Shown here piece by piece: positions 15,432 through 23,798 of a stretch of 64,000 nt of DNA. The notes under the pieces are model-generated. The model was given only the letters and a program-made list of their open reading frames with translations. It made no database searches and had not been told where the DNA came from. This stretch comes from JAICYJ01 sp038212095. Its GTDB lineage: Bacteria > Actinomycetota > Thermoleophilia > Gaiellales > JAICJC01. A program made the translations under genes and the position numbers. How positions within the stretch are numbered: position 1 is the stretch's first letter; every line of letters begins with the position of its first letter. The DNA is taken from assembly GCA_038212095.1 (NCBI GenBank), contig JBBQUW010000008.1, positions 1-64,000 of the forward strand. The letters run 5' to 3'.

Positions 15432-18395
15432 TCAGCGCACCAGCAGGCTGATGATCTCGTGCGGCCCGTACTCGACCACGACCGCGCCGTCCTCGACCTC
15501 GACCGGGCGCCCGGCATCCTCCAGCAGGCTGCACCGCACCACGTCGCCGAACGGCAGCTCCAGCCGTAGCCGTGCCACGCCGCGGGCACCGTGTGCCTCG
15601 TACAGCCGCAGCAGCAGCGCGTCCGAGTCCTCTGCTCGCTTGACCGTGTCGAGCATCAGGTTGGGGTCGTCGACCGAGGCCAGCGAGCGCGGCACCTGGA
15701 CGCCACGCGCCCAGCGAAGCGGCGCCTCGAAGCGGGCGGCCTCGGCCACCACGCCCGCCTCACGCCAGCCGCCGGCGTGGGGCATCACGGCGTAGGTGAA
15801 CGAGTGGCTGCCGATGTCCGCCTGCGGGTCGGGCACCGCGGGTGAGCGCAGCAGGCTGATCCGCATCTCACCACCGTAGGTCGAGTAGCCGTACTTGCAG
15901 TCGGTCAGCAGCGCCACGCCGAAACCGTGCTCCGACAGGTCGGCGAAGCGGTGGCCCGGCACCTCGAAGCGGGCCAGGTCGTGGCTGGTCGAGAAGTGGG
16001 TCGGCCGCTCGGTGTAGCCGAACTGCATCTGGTAGGTCGCGTTCGCAGCGTGCACGGCGACCGGGAACAGCACCTTCAGCATGGTGTGGCGCTCGCGCCA
16101 ATCGGCCTGGCAGTGAAACTCCAGCCGCGCCGACCCCGCATCCAGCCGCACCACCTGCCGCAGCGTGCTCGCCCGCCCGACGCGGTGCTCGAACACCACC
16201 TCACCGCGCAGGCCGCCGGCCGCGATCACGGTGGCCGAGCTGGCCGGCGGGCAATCACTGACCGTCTCGAGATGGAACGGGTCGACGTCCCACGCGTCGT
16301 AGTTGGTTGGCCGATCGTCGTAGATCTGCAGCAGGTTGCCGATGCCGTCCAGCGCCTCGCGGCCGCTCTCTGCGAGGACGAGTGAGCGGAGCCGGCCGCC
16401 ACGGTCAAACTCGGCCCGCAGCAGCCCGTTTCGCAGCACGATCCGCTCACCGCTCTCCTCGACGATCACCGCCGCCGGCGGCGAGCCGACTGCGCCAAAT
16501 CCAAGCGCAGGAGCGTCGACCCACACCAGGCCGTGATCGGGATGCTCACACACCTGCGCCCGCCCGACCGCGACCGTGTTCAGCGGCGTCCAGCCCTCAC
16601 CGTGGCCGGCCAGCGCATCCAGCGCCTGCTGGATCACCTCGCCCGCACCGGCCAGCACGGCGGCATGGTCGCGGGCGGCGTCCTGGTAGACCAACCCGAT
16701 GCTCGAGCCGGGCAGGATGTCGTGGAACTGGTTCACCAGCAGCAGCTGCCACAGCTCCCCCAGCCGCTCGGCCGGGTACTCGCCGCGGCCCTCACGCAAC
16801 GCGATCGCCGACAGCAGCTCGGCGTCGTGCAGCGCCCGCTCGCCGTTCGCGTTGCCCTTCTTGACAGCGGCCTGGGTGGTGTAGGTGCCGCGGTGGTACT
16901 CGAAGTAGAGCTCGCCGACGATGGTCGGCAGCGGCCCGGCATCCGCCTCCAGCGCATCGAAGAACTCGTCGCTGGTGGACGGCCGCGTGCGCGGCAGGCC
17001 CTGGAGATCAGCCGCCCGTCGCAGCCGCTCCAGCATCTCGGGCGTGGGCCCGCCGCCGCCGTCGCCCCAGCCGTACACGAGCAGGCTGTGGCGGGAACGA
17101 TCGTGATCCTTGTACTCGCGCGCGGTGCGGCGCAGCTCGGACACGTCGGCCGAGCTGTTGTAGGTGTCTGCGGGGAGCACCTGCGAGCCGTCGATTCCCT
17201 GCCAGGTGAAGGTGTGGTGCTGCGGCGTGGTGAACCGGTTCCAGGACAGCTTCTGGGTCAGGAACCGATCGATGCCCGCACCCCGCATGATCTGCGGCAG
17301 CTGGCCGTTGTAGCCAAACACGTCCGGGTTCCAGAACTCGCGGCAGCGGCGGCCGAACTCGCGCTCGAAGAAGCGTTGCCCGTACAGGAACTGCCGCACC
17401 AGCGACTCGCCGGACGGCAGGTTGCAGTCCGGCTCGATCCACGTTCCGCCCACCGGGATCCACTGGCCCGTCTCGACGCGATCGCGGATGCGGTCGTAGA
17501 GGTCGGGGTTGCGGCGGCGGATCCAGTCGTACTGCTGCGCCTGTGAGCAGGCGAAACGGAACTCGGGGTAGCGTTCCATGTTGGTGGTCTGCGAGCTGAA
17601 CGAGCGCACCGCCTTGCGGTAGGTCTCCTCGATCGGCCACAGCCAGGCCGTGTCGAGGTGCGCATGTCCGATCGCCGAGAGCTCGTGCACGCTGCTGGCG
17701 TTGCGGCGCGTCATCAGTCCGGCCAGGATCGCCTCTGCTTCGTCCCAGGTCGAGAAGTCGTCCTCCAGCCAGACGTTGCAGAAGCGGTTCAGCTCTGCGA
17801 GCAGCAGTCCGGCCCAGGTCGGATCGAGCCCGTGCTGCCACTCAGCCTCCAGCGCCCGCAGCACGTCGAAGTCGTGATGCAACGCCCAGGCTCGGCGATC
17901 GAAGCGGGCGATCTGGCAGCGATCGAGCACCACCGGTTGCAGGCTGGAGTACGCCTGCGGCAGCCGGCCGAACAGACCGTTGCAGGCCAGCTCGACCCGC
18001 AGTTCGAGCCGCTCGCCGCCGGCCGCTGGATCCAGCAGCAGGGCATCCAGGCGTGCTCCCTCCGGGCTGCTGTTGAGGCCCTGGAGCGATCGCCCGTCGC
18101 GCCACAGGGTCGCTTCGGAGTGGCTGTCCCACAGCAGGTCGACGCGCTCACCCGACCACTCCGCCGGCACGGTCGCCAGGGTTCGAAACCAGTAGGTCGC
18201 CCACAGCGGCCCGAACTGCTCGCCCAGCTCGCAGCCTCGGTACTCGAGCTCGCGCGCGGCCGGTTCGCCGATGCGCCCGACGGGGCCGGCCACCTCGAGC
18301 AGGTCGGGATCACGCACGTCTGCATGGATCAGCGCACGGATGCGATCGCCCACCTGGGCGATGCGATCGCGCGTGTACCGGGGGTGGCGCTGCAT
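15432..18395 (-). CDS. Glycoside hydrolase family 38 alpha-mannosidase
   Basis: 987 residues, typical for the large bacterial GH38 enzymes. The N-terminal region (about 1-240) is the galactose-binding-like part. The catalytic barrel starts with the zinc motif HAHLDTAWLWP. The nucleophile Asp is in FWNPDVFGYN and another zinc His in VNQFHDILPG. The C-terminal half is the beta-sandwich region. It removes alpha-mannose residues, and the absence of a signal peptide implies intracellular action on imported glycans. ATG at 18395 is chosen; an in-frame extension upstream lacks protein-like sequence. It faces the sugar importer operon across the repeat array. Confidence 0.93.
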   Translation of the reverse strand: MQRHPRYTRDRIAQVGDRIRALIHADVRDPDLLEVAGPVGRIGEPAARELEYRGCELGEQFGPLWATYWFRTLATVPAEWSGERVDLLWDSHSEATLWRDGRSLQGLNSSPEGARLDALLLDPAAGGERLELRVELACNGLFGRLPQAYSSLQPVVLDRCQIARFDRRAWALHHDFDVLRALEAEWQHGLDPTWAGLLLAELNRFCNVWLEDDFSTWDEAEAILAGLMTRRNASSVHELSAIGHAHLDTAWLWPIEETYRKAVRSFSSQTTNMERYPEFRFACSQAQQYDWIRRRNPDLYDRIRDRVETGQWIPVGGTWIEPDCNLPSGESLVRQFLYGQRFFEREFGRRCREFWNPDVFGYNGQLPQIMRGAGIDRFLTQKLSWNRFTTPQHHTFTWQGIDGSQVLPADTYNSSADVSELRRTAREYKDHDRSRHSLLVYGWGDGGGGPTPEMLERLRRAADLQGLPRTRPSTSDEFFDALEADAGPLPTIVGELYFEYHRGTYTTQAAVKKGNANGERALHDAELLSAIALREGRGEYPAERLGELWQLLLVNQFHDILPGSSIGLVYQDAARDHAAVLAGAGEVIQQALDALAGHGEGWTPLNTVAVGRAQVCEHPDHGLVWVDAPALGFGAVGSPPAAVIVEESGERIVLRNGLLRAEFDRGGRLRSLVLAESGREALDGIGNLLQIYDDRPTNYDAWDVDPFHLETVSDCPPASSATVIAAGGLRGEVVFEHRVGRASTLRQVVRLDAGSARLEFHCQADWRERHTMLKVLFPVAVHAANATYQMQFGYTERPTHFSTSHDLARFEVPGHRFADLSEHGFGVALLTDCKYGYSTYGGEMRISLLRSPAVPDPQADIGSHSFTYAVMPHAGGWREAGVVAEAARFEAPLRWARGVQVPRSLASVDDPNLMLDTVKRAEDSDALLLRLYEAHGARGVARLRLELPFGDVVRCSLLEDAGRPVEVEDGAVVVEYGPHEIISLLVR

Positions 18396-18513
18396 CACGC
18401 GCCAGCCTACCGTGGCCGGCTGGTCGTGCGGCCTCGCAGACGGGCGTACGTGCCGCTGTGGTACGAATGTTGGCCGTGCCGCGCACCGCCCCGACTCGCC
18501 CTCCCGCCTGACC

Positions 18514-19404
18514 GTGGCCGATCTGCTGGTGCTGGGGGACTGCAACCCCGACCTGGTGCTGAGCGGCGGGGACGTCGAGCCGGCCTTTGGCCAGGTCGAG
18601 CGATTGGTGGACGAGGCGCGCCTGGTGATCGGCGGGTCGGCGGCGATCACCGCCTGCGGCGCCGCCCGTCTTGGAGTCGCGACGGCGCTGGCCGCCCTGG
18701 TGGGCGACGATCACTTCGGTCGTTTCATGCTCGATGCGCTGGCCGAGCGGGGTGTTGACGTCTCGGCCTGCGCCACCGACCGTGTGCGGCCGACCGGCAT
18801 CACGGTGGTGCTCTCGCGCGGCGATGACCGCGCCATCCTGACCGCGCCGGGCACGATCGCGGCGCTGGCAGCGACGGACGTCGGCATCGACCGGGTGCGA
18901 GACTGCCGCCACCTGCACATCAGCTCCTACTTCCTCCAGACGGCGCTGCGGCCGGGGCTGGCCGGCCTGCTGACGGCCGCCCGTACCGCCGGCGCCACCA
19001 CGTCGCTGGACACCAACTGGGACCCGGACGGCCGCTGGGACGCCGGTCTCTCCTCGCTCCTGCCGCTGATCGGCCACCTGTTCTGCAACGAGCAGGAGGT
19101 GGCGGCGCTGGGAGGCGCCGACAGGCTGGCCCAGCACGGCGTCACCGTGGTGATGAAGCGCGGCCCGAAGGGCGCCACGCTGACAGACGGCCGGCAGCGG
19201 CTCGAGGCGGCGGCGCCCCCGGTGGCGGTGGTCGACACCACGGGCGCCGGTGACAGCTTCAACGCCGGGTTCATCGCCGGCCTGCTCCACGGCCGGTCGC
19301 CACAGGAGTGCCTGCGCCTGGGCTGCGCGTGTGGCGCGCTCAGCACCCGCGCAGCCGGCGGCACGGATGCGCAGCCCGACCTGGCGGAGGCCGATGCCTC
19401 GTGA
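18514..19404 (+). CDS. PfkB-family carbohydrate kinase
   Basis: 296 residues, ribokinase fold. The N-terminal strand (DLLVLGDCNPDL), the GGSAAITACGAARLG sugar-binding segment and the C-terminal DTTGAGDSFNAGF with the catalytic Asp and anion hole are clear. It phosphorylates a sugar or sugar acid; the exact substrate cannot be read. GTG at 18514 is chosen because it starts just before the first strand; no ribosome-binding site is visible. The gene diverges from the mannosidase, and its stop overlaps the start of a second kinase (GTGA). Confidence 0.9.
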   Translation: MADLLVLGDCNPDLVLSGGDVEPAFGQVERLVDEARLVIGGSAAITACGAARLGVATALAALVGDDHFGRFMLDALAERGVDVSACATDRVRPTGITVVLSRGDDRAILTAPGTIAALAATDVGIDRVRDCRHLHISSYFLQTALRPGLAGLLTAARTAGATTSLDTNWDPDGRWDAGLSSLLPLIGHLFCNEQEVAALGGADRLAQHGVTVVMKRGPKGATLTDGRQRLEAAAPPVAVVDTTGAGDSFNAGFIAGLLHGRSPQECLRLGCACGALSTRAAGGTDAQPDLAEADAS

Positions 19405-20333
19405 TCGTGTGCGCGGCTGCCAATCCCTCGGTCGACCGCCTGTTCGAGGTGGAGCGGCTGAGCGATGGCGAGATCCATCGCCCCGCCGCCTTCCTGCAGC
19501 TGGCCGGAGGCAAGGGGCTGAACGTGGCCCGTGCCGTCACCTGCCTCGGGCAGCCGGTGCGGGCGGTCGCGCTGGTTGGCGGCCACGCCGGCCACTTCGT
19601 CGCGGAGGGCCTGCGGTCGGAGGGGATCGCGGCCTCGTTCGCGTGGTGTGACGGGGAGACGCGATCGTCGCTGACCGTGCTCGACCGGTCGAGTGGCCGG
19701 CTGACCGAGTTCTACGAGCAGCGCGCGGCGATCCCCTCCACGGCCTGGGGCGCGTTCGAGGACGTGGTCGAGTCGGCGTTGCCGTCTGCCGCGTGGCTGA
19801 CGCTGTCGGGGTCGCTGCCGCCGGCCGCGCCGGCGGACGGCTACGCGCGGCTGATCCGGCGATCGCACGCGGCCGGGGTTCCGGTCGCGCTCGACTCGCG
19901 CGGCGAGGCGATGGCCGCGGCCCTGGCGACCGCGCCGGACGTGATCAAGGTCAACTTGGCCGAGGCGGCCGAGACGCTCGGCCACGCGGTCGAGCCCAAC
20001 GACGCGCCGGCGGCAGCCGCGGCGCTCGCATCCGCCTGCCCCACCCCGCCGAGCCTGGTGGTCGTGACGCTCGGGGCGGAAGGAGCGGTGGCGCTCGATC
20101 GAGACGGTACGGCCTGGCGCGGGCGAAGCGATGGCGGCGGCGCCTACTCGGTCGGCAGCGGTGATGCCTTCCTGGCCGGCCTGGTGGTCGCGCTGGAACG
20201 CGGCCAGAGCGGGCCGCGGGCGCTCGCGCTCGCGCTCGCCGCGGGAGCGGCCAACGCCGAGCTGCCGGGGCCCGGCCGGCTCGACCAGCGTCGCGCCGAG
20301 CGGCTCGCGGAGGGTGCCGAGGTGCGCGTGTGA
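19401..20333 (+). CDS. PfkB-family hexose-phosphate kinase (FruK/LacC-like)
   Basis: 310 residues. GGKGLNVARA near residue 37 is characteristic of the 1-phosphofructokinase/tagatose-6-phosphate kinase branch, and VGSGDAFLAG near the C-terminus carries the catalytic Asp. The N-terminal ANPSVDRLFEV also fits that branch. It would phosphorylate a hexose phosphate arising from the upstream glycosidases. Translation is coupled to the preceding PfkB kinase by a GTGA overlap. Physiological substrate is inference. Confidence 0.9.
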   Translation: MIVCAAANPSVDRLFEVERLSDGEIHRPAAFLQLAGGKGLNVARAVTCLGQPVRAVALVGGHAGHFVAEGLRSEGIAASFAWCDGETRSSLTVLDRSSGRLTEFYEQRAAIPSTAWGAFEDVVESALPSAAWLTLSGSLPPAAPADGYARLIRRSHAAGVPVALDSRGEAMAAALATAPDVIKVNLAEAAETLGHAVEPNDAPAAAAALASACPTPPSLVVVTLGAEGAVALDRDGTAWRGRSDGGGAYSVGSGDAFLAGLVVALERGQSGPRALALALAAGAANAELPGPGRLDQRRAERLAEGAEVRV

Positions 20334-20367
20334 GCCACCGCCCGGTGAGGCCGCTTCACGCCGCTGT

Positions 20368-20396
20368 TTGACAACAGACCGACCGGTCGGTAACCT
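20368..20396 (+). promoter_or_regulatory. Promoter of TetR gene, leaderless
   Basis: TTGACA at 20368-20373 and TAACCT at 20391-20396 are spaced by 17 bases. Transcription would begin at or next to the A of the ATG at 20404. The bases before the ATG carry no Shine-Dalgarno sequence, so the mRNA is probably leaderless. Confidence 0.7.
20378..20391. promoter_or_regulatory. TetR operator, autoregulatory
   Basis: ACCGACCGGTCGGT is a perfect 14-bp palindrome lying between the -35 and -10 boxes of the TetR promoter, so a bound regulator would block RNA polymerase. A related site lies before the exporter gene at 21072. Confidence 0.75.
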
Positions 20397-20403
20397 TTCC
20401 TTC

Positions 20404-21027
20404 ATGTCCCGCGAAGCAACCACGGAGAAGGGCGGCGAAACCCGCCGGCGCATCATCGAGGCGGCAAGGATGGCCTTCGGCGAGCGCGGCTACGGCGCCA
20501 CGTCGATGAACGACCTGATCGCCGCCGCCGGCGTCACCAAGGGCGGCTTCTACTTCCACTTCGCCTCCAAGCGGGACGTCGCTGTCGAGGTCGTGCGCGC
20601 CGTCCAGGCCCGCCTCCAGTCGGACGTGCTCGCCGTCGTGGCCGAGTACGATCGCGCCGCGGATCAGGTGGTGGCGATGGTGCGCACGCTGATTCCCGCC
20701 ATCGAGACGGCGAAGGGCATGTCGGGACTCGAACAGCTGTGCGCCGAGCTGCGCGAGGACGGCGTCACCGATCCCGAGATCATCCGCCCTCACGACGCCT
20801 GGGTTTCGACCACCGCCGGACTGTTCGCCCGCGCCCAGGCCGAGGGAGACATGCGCGCGGACGTCGATCCGGGTGAGGCCGCCCGCTTCGCCGTCGCGGC
20901 GTTCATGGGCCTTGAGTCGCTCTCCCTGGGCGATCCCGCCGTGACAGAACGGCTGGGTATGGACGTCGATGAGTACCTGCAGTTCGTCTCGCGCGCGGTC
21001 GGCCTCGACCACCCGTCCCTCACCTGA
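20404..21027 (+). CDS. TetR/AcrR family transcriptional regulator
   Basis: 207 residues. The N-terminal helix-turn-helix covers about residues 14-60, with the typical RRRIIEAARMAFGERGY start and VTKGGFYFHFASKRDV recognition helix. The C-terminal ligand-binding part has no obvious subfamily mark, though KGMSGLEQLCAELR resembles the actinobacterial ScbR/gamma-butyrolactone-receptor-like group. It most likely represses itself and the following MMPL exporter, since similar palindromes precede both genes. Exporter substrate and inducer may be the same small molecule, which is inference. Confidence 0.92.
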   Translation: MSREATTEKGGETRRRIIEAARMAFGERGYGATSMNDLIAAAGVTKGGFYFHFASKRDVAVEVVRAVQARLQSDVLAVVAEYDRAADQVVAMVRTLIPAIETAKGMSGLEQLCAELREDGVTDPEIIRPHDAWVSTTAGLFARAQAEGDMRADVDPGEAARFAVAAFMGLESLSLGDPAVTERLGMDVDEYLQFVSRAVGLDHPSLT

Positions 21028-21071
21028 CCCATCAAGATCGCGCTTTCACCCATCTCACTATCCTAAAAACC

Positions 21072-21087
21072 TACCGACCAGTTGGTA
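21072..21087. promoter_or_regulatory. Second TetR-type operator before MMPL gene
   Basis: TACCGACCAGTTGGTA is an imperfect palindrome sharing the ACCGACC half-site with the autoregulatory operator at 20378. It lies 24 bases before the exporter ATG. No convincing -35/-10 pair was identified around it. Confidence 0.65.
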
Positions 21088-21110
21088 CTTTGATCTAAGG
21101 AGGATCTCCC

Positions 21111-23285
21111 ATGCTCTCGCTATTCTCTCCGCCCTCGCTCGCACGAGCCTCGGCCGCTCATCCCCGCCGCACGGTCGCGATCTGGGCCGTGCTGGTGGTG
21201 GCCTCGATGGCCGCCGTGGCGACGCTGCTCCCCAGCGCCACCACCACCAAGGTGGGCTTCGTCTCGAGTCCTGAGTCAGCCACCGCGAACGAGCTGATCA
21301 CCCACCGGATCGGGGTCAAGAGCGCCGACACCGAGATGGTGGTGATCACCGTCGCGAGCGGCTCGGTCAGCGACCCAGCCAATCGGGCGCGAATCGAGTC
21401 GCTGGCCGGACGGCTCTCGAGGCTGGCGCCCGACATCGTCCAGCGAGTGTCGGATCCGTTCGCGTCGGGCGCAACCGGCCTGATCAGCAAGGACGGCAGC
21501 ACGGCGCTGATCCCGGTAACGATGGCGGGTGACGCCACCAACGCCGTCGACCACGTCGGATCGCTGCTCGACGCCACCGGCGCCGCGTCCGGCAACGGCA
21601 TGGCCGTGCAGGTTGCCGGCCAGGCGGCCGCGTCGCACGACTCAAACACGACCGCGCAGAGCGACCTCTCAACTGGGGAATCGATCGGAATCCCGGTGGC
21701 CCTGGTGGTGCTGCTGGTGGTATTCGGCACGCTCATCTCGGCGCTGCTGCCGATCGGCCTGGCCGTGATCGCGATCGTCGTCGCGATGGCCGTTACCGCG
21801 CTGATCGGGCAGGTCTACCCGCTCTCGTTCTTCGTCACCAACATGATCACGATGATGGGGCTCGCGGTCGGCATCGACTACGTGCTGTTCATCGTCTCGC
21901 GCTACCGCGAGGAGCGGGAGCTGGGAACGGCCGGTGAGGCCGCGATCGCAGTCGCCGCTCGCACGGCCAGTCGGGCCGTGCTGTTCTCGGGGATCACGGT
22001 GGTGGTCGCCCTGGTCGGGCTACTGATCGTGCCGACCACGATCTTCCTCAGCCTTGCGGTGGGGGCGATCCTGGTCGTCACCACGGCCGTCGCGGCGGCG
22101 CTGACCCTGCTGCCGGCGGTCCTCATGCTGCTGGGAGACCGGCTCGAGTCAGGCCCGGTCGGCCGCCTGATGCCGTCGCGGATTCGCCGGCGCGAGGGCG
22201 GATCCGGCTTCTGGCCGCGGGCGGTTGGCGGCGTGATGCGACGGCCAGTTGCCAGTCTGCTGATCGTGACCGGTCTGCTGCTGGCGGCGGCGGTGCCCTA
22301 CCTCGGCATCAAGACCGGGGCCAGCGGCGTCACGTCGCTGCCGGCGAGCGCCGAGTCGCGTCAGGCCTACCAGACGCTGCAGCAGCAGTTCGCGGTCGGC
22401 GCACTGGCGCCGGCGCGGATCCCGCTAGTCGGGAACCCCCGCTCCGTCGGCAACCGCGCCGAGGTCGCCGCCATCACCAGCGGCATCGCCGGAGATCCGC
22501 GCTTTGGCGCTCCGGTGCTCGAGCCCGGCGCCGGCGCGCGCGGGGCGGTGCTCGACGTGCCGATCAACGCCGAGCCGACCAGCACGACGGCGACGGACGC
22601 AGTCACGCGGCTGCGTTCGCTCACCACACTGCCGGTGGGAGGCGACGCGGCCCAGAATCTGGACTACTTCACGATCGCTTCCGACTATCAGCCGGTCGTG
22701 TTCGCACTGGTGCTCTCGCTCAGCTTCGTGGTGCTGCTGATCGCGTTCCGATCGCTGGTGATCCCGGTGATCGCGATCGCGATGAACCTGCTCTCGGTGG
22801 GCGCCGCGTACGGCCTGCTGACGCTGGTCTCCCAGGACGGCCACGGTGCCGGCCTGCTGGGATTCCAGCGCGAGCCGGTGATCGAGGCCTGGATTCCGCT
22901 GTTCCTGTTCGCAGTGCTGTTCGGGCTCTCGATGGACTACCACGTCTTCCTCACCTCACGGATCCGGGAGCGACACCTGGCAACCGGTGAGACGAGGGTG
23001 GCGGTCAGCGACGGCATCACCTCGAGTGCTCGACTGATCACCGGCGCGGCGCTGATCATGGTGGCCGTGTTCGCCGGCTTCGCCTCCGGCCAGCTGGTGA
23101 TGTTCCAGCAGATGGGCTTCGGAGTGGCGGTGGCGATCCTGATCGACGCGACGCTCGTGCGCACCGTGCTGGTTCCGGCGACGATGACGCTGCTGGGCCG
23201 CTGGAACTGGTACCTGCCGTCGTTCCTCGGCTGGCTACCGCGGATCAGCATCGAGAGCGACCGGATGGAGCCGTCCAAGGCATAG
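21111..23285 (+). CDS. MMPL/RND-type membrane exporter
   Basis: 724 residues, with about 12 membrane helices in two halves, each preceded by a large extracytoplasmic loop. The family motifs appear twice, GLAVGIDYVLFIVSRYREE in the first half and FGLSMDYHVFLTSRIRE in the second; the Asp residues in these helices carry protons. The family exports lipids, drugs or other hydrophobic compounds across actinobacterial membranes. AAGGAGGA stands before the ATG. Control by the adjacent TetR is likely from the paired operators. The substrate is not known. Confidence 0.93.
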   Translation: MLSLFSPPSLARASAAHPRRTVAIWAVLVVASMAAVATLLPSATTTKVGFVSSPESATANELITHRIGVKSADTEMVVITVASGSVSDPANRARIESLAGRLSRLAPDIVQRVSDPFASGATGLISKDGSTALIPVTMAGDATNAVDHVGSLLDATGAASGNGMAVQVAGQAAASHDSNTTAQSDLSTGESIGIPVALVVLLVVFGTLISALLPIGLAVIAIVVAMAVTALIGQVYPLSFFVTNMITMMGLAVGIDYVLFIVSRYREERELGTAGEAAIAVAARTASRAVLFSGITVVVALVGLLIVPTTIFLSLAVGAILVVTTAVAAALTLLPAVLMLLGDRLESGPVGRLMPSRIRRREGGSGFWPRAVGGVMRRPVASLLIVTGLLLAAAVPYLGIKTGASGVTSLPASAESRQAYQTLQQQFAVGALAPARIPLVGNPRSVGNRAEVAAITSGIAGDPRFGAPVLEPGAGARGAVLDVPINAEPTSTTATDAVTRLRSLTTLPVGGDAAQNLDYFTIASDYQPVVFALVLSLSFVVLLIAFRSLVIPVIAIAMNLLSVGAAYGLLTLVSQDGHGAGLLGFQREPVIEAWIPLFLFAVLFGLSMDYHVFLTSRIRERHLATGETRVAVSDGITSSARLITGAALIMVAVFAGFASGQLVMFQQMGFGVAVAILIDATLVRTVLVPATMTLLGRWNWYLPSFLGWLPRISIESDRMEPSKA

Positions 23286-23295
23286 GTCACGCCGC

Positions 23296-23325
23296 ACGCA
23301 CCGGCGGGCGAGCCCGCCGGTGCGT
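23296..23325 (+). terminator. Hairpin terminator after MMPL gene
   Basis: A perfect 13-bp stem (ACGCACCGGCGGG at 23296-23308 with its complement at 23313-23325) and a four-base loop lie 10 bases after the stop. No T-run follows, so efficiency as an intrinsic terminator is uncertain. Confidence 0.65.
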
Positions 23326-23389
23326 CAGGCGTGCCCAGCTTTGGGGTATGGATGGGAGGGACAGCGACCCGACCGAGGAGACGACCACG

Positions 23390-23698
23390 ATGGGATTCGA
23401 TCAGTACCACGAGCCGCCATCAGAGCTCAGCGCCGAGGCGCGAACCTTCGCCCGCATGATCGCATCGCTGACCGAGGAGGCGGAGGCGATCGGCTGGTAC
23501 GAGCAGCGGCGCGCGCTCGAGCCCGACGCCGATGCGCGCGCAATCATGGAGAACGCGCAGGCCGAGGAGTTCAAGCACTTCGCGATGGACCTCGAGTTCC
23601 TGATCCGACGCACGCCCCGCTGGAAGGCGGCGCTGCAGGCGGTGCTGTTCCACGACGGCGACATCGTCGAGCTGGGCGAGAAGGCCGAGGGCCTCTAG
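23390..23698 (+). CDS. Encapsulated-ferritin-like (EncFtn family) protein
   Basis: 102 residues. The pattern HEPPSEL, TEEAEAIGWYEQR, AQAEEFKHFAMDLEFLIRR then a Pro and VLF matches the half-ferritin family whose dimers form a ferroxidase centre. The candidate iron ligands are the Glu before GWYEQR and the Glu and His of EEFKH. Known members normally sit next to an encapsulin shell gene and end in a shell-targeting tail. Here the protein ends soon after the core, and neither neighbour is an encapsulin. ATG at 23390 is chosen (GAGGAG nine bases upstream, homologous sequence begins there); an in-frame ATG at 23348 would add 14 poorly conserved residues. Confidence 0.8.
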   Translation: MGFDQYHEPPSELSAEARTFARMIASLTEEAEAIGWYEQRRALEPDADARAIMENAQAEEFKHFAMDLEFLIRRTPRWKAALQAVLFHDGDIVELGEKAEGL

Positions 23699-23798
23699 GC
23701 CCGCGCACCGGCGGCGGTGGCGCCGACCCGGCAGGGCAGCGTCGCCCGATGTCGAACTGGCAAGGCGTCTCGAAACCCGGTCGAAAGGACGCCCCGCG

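Noticed and set aside
14871..15569. 232-codon rightward open frame across the repeat array, and a longer frame on the other strand
   Set aside because: The frame exists in a repeat-built region, copy 3 is out of phase with copies 1 and 2, and the translation has no protein-like character.
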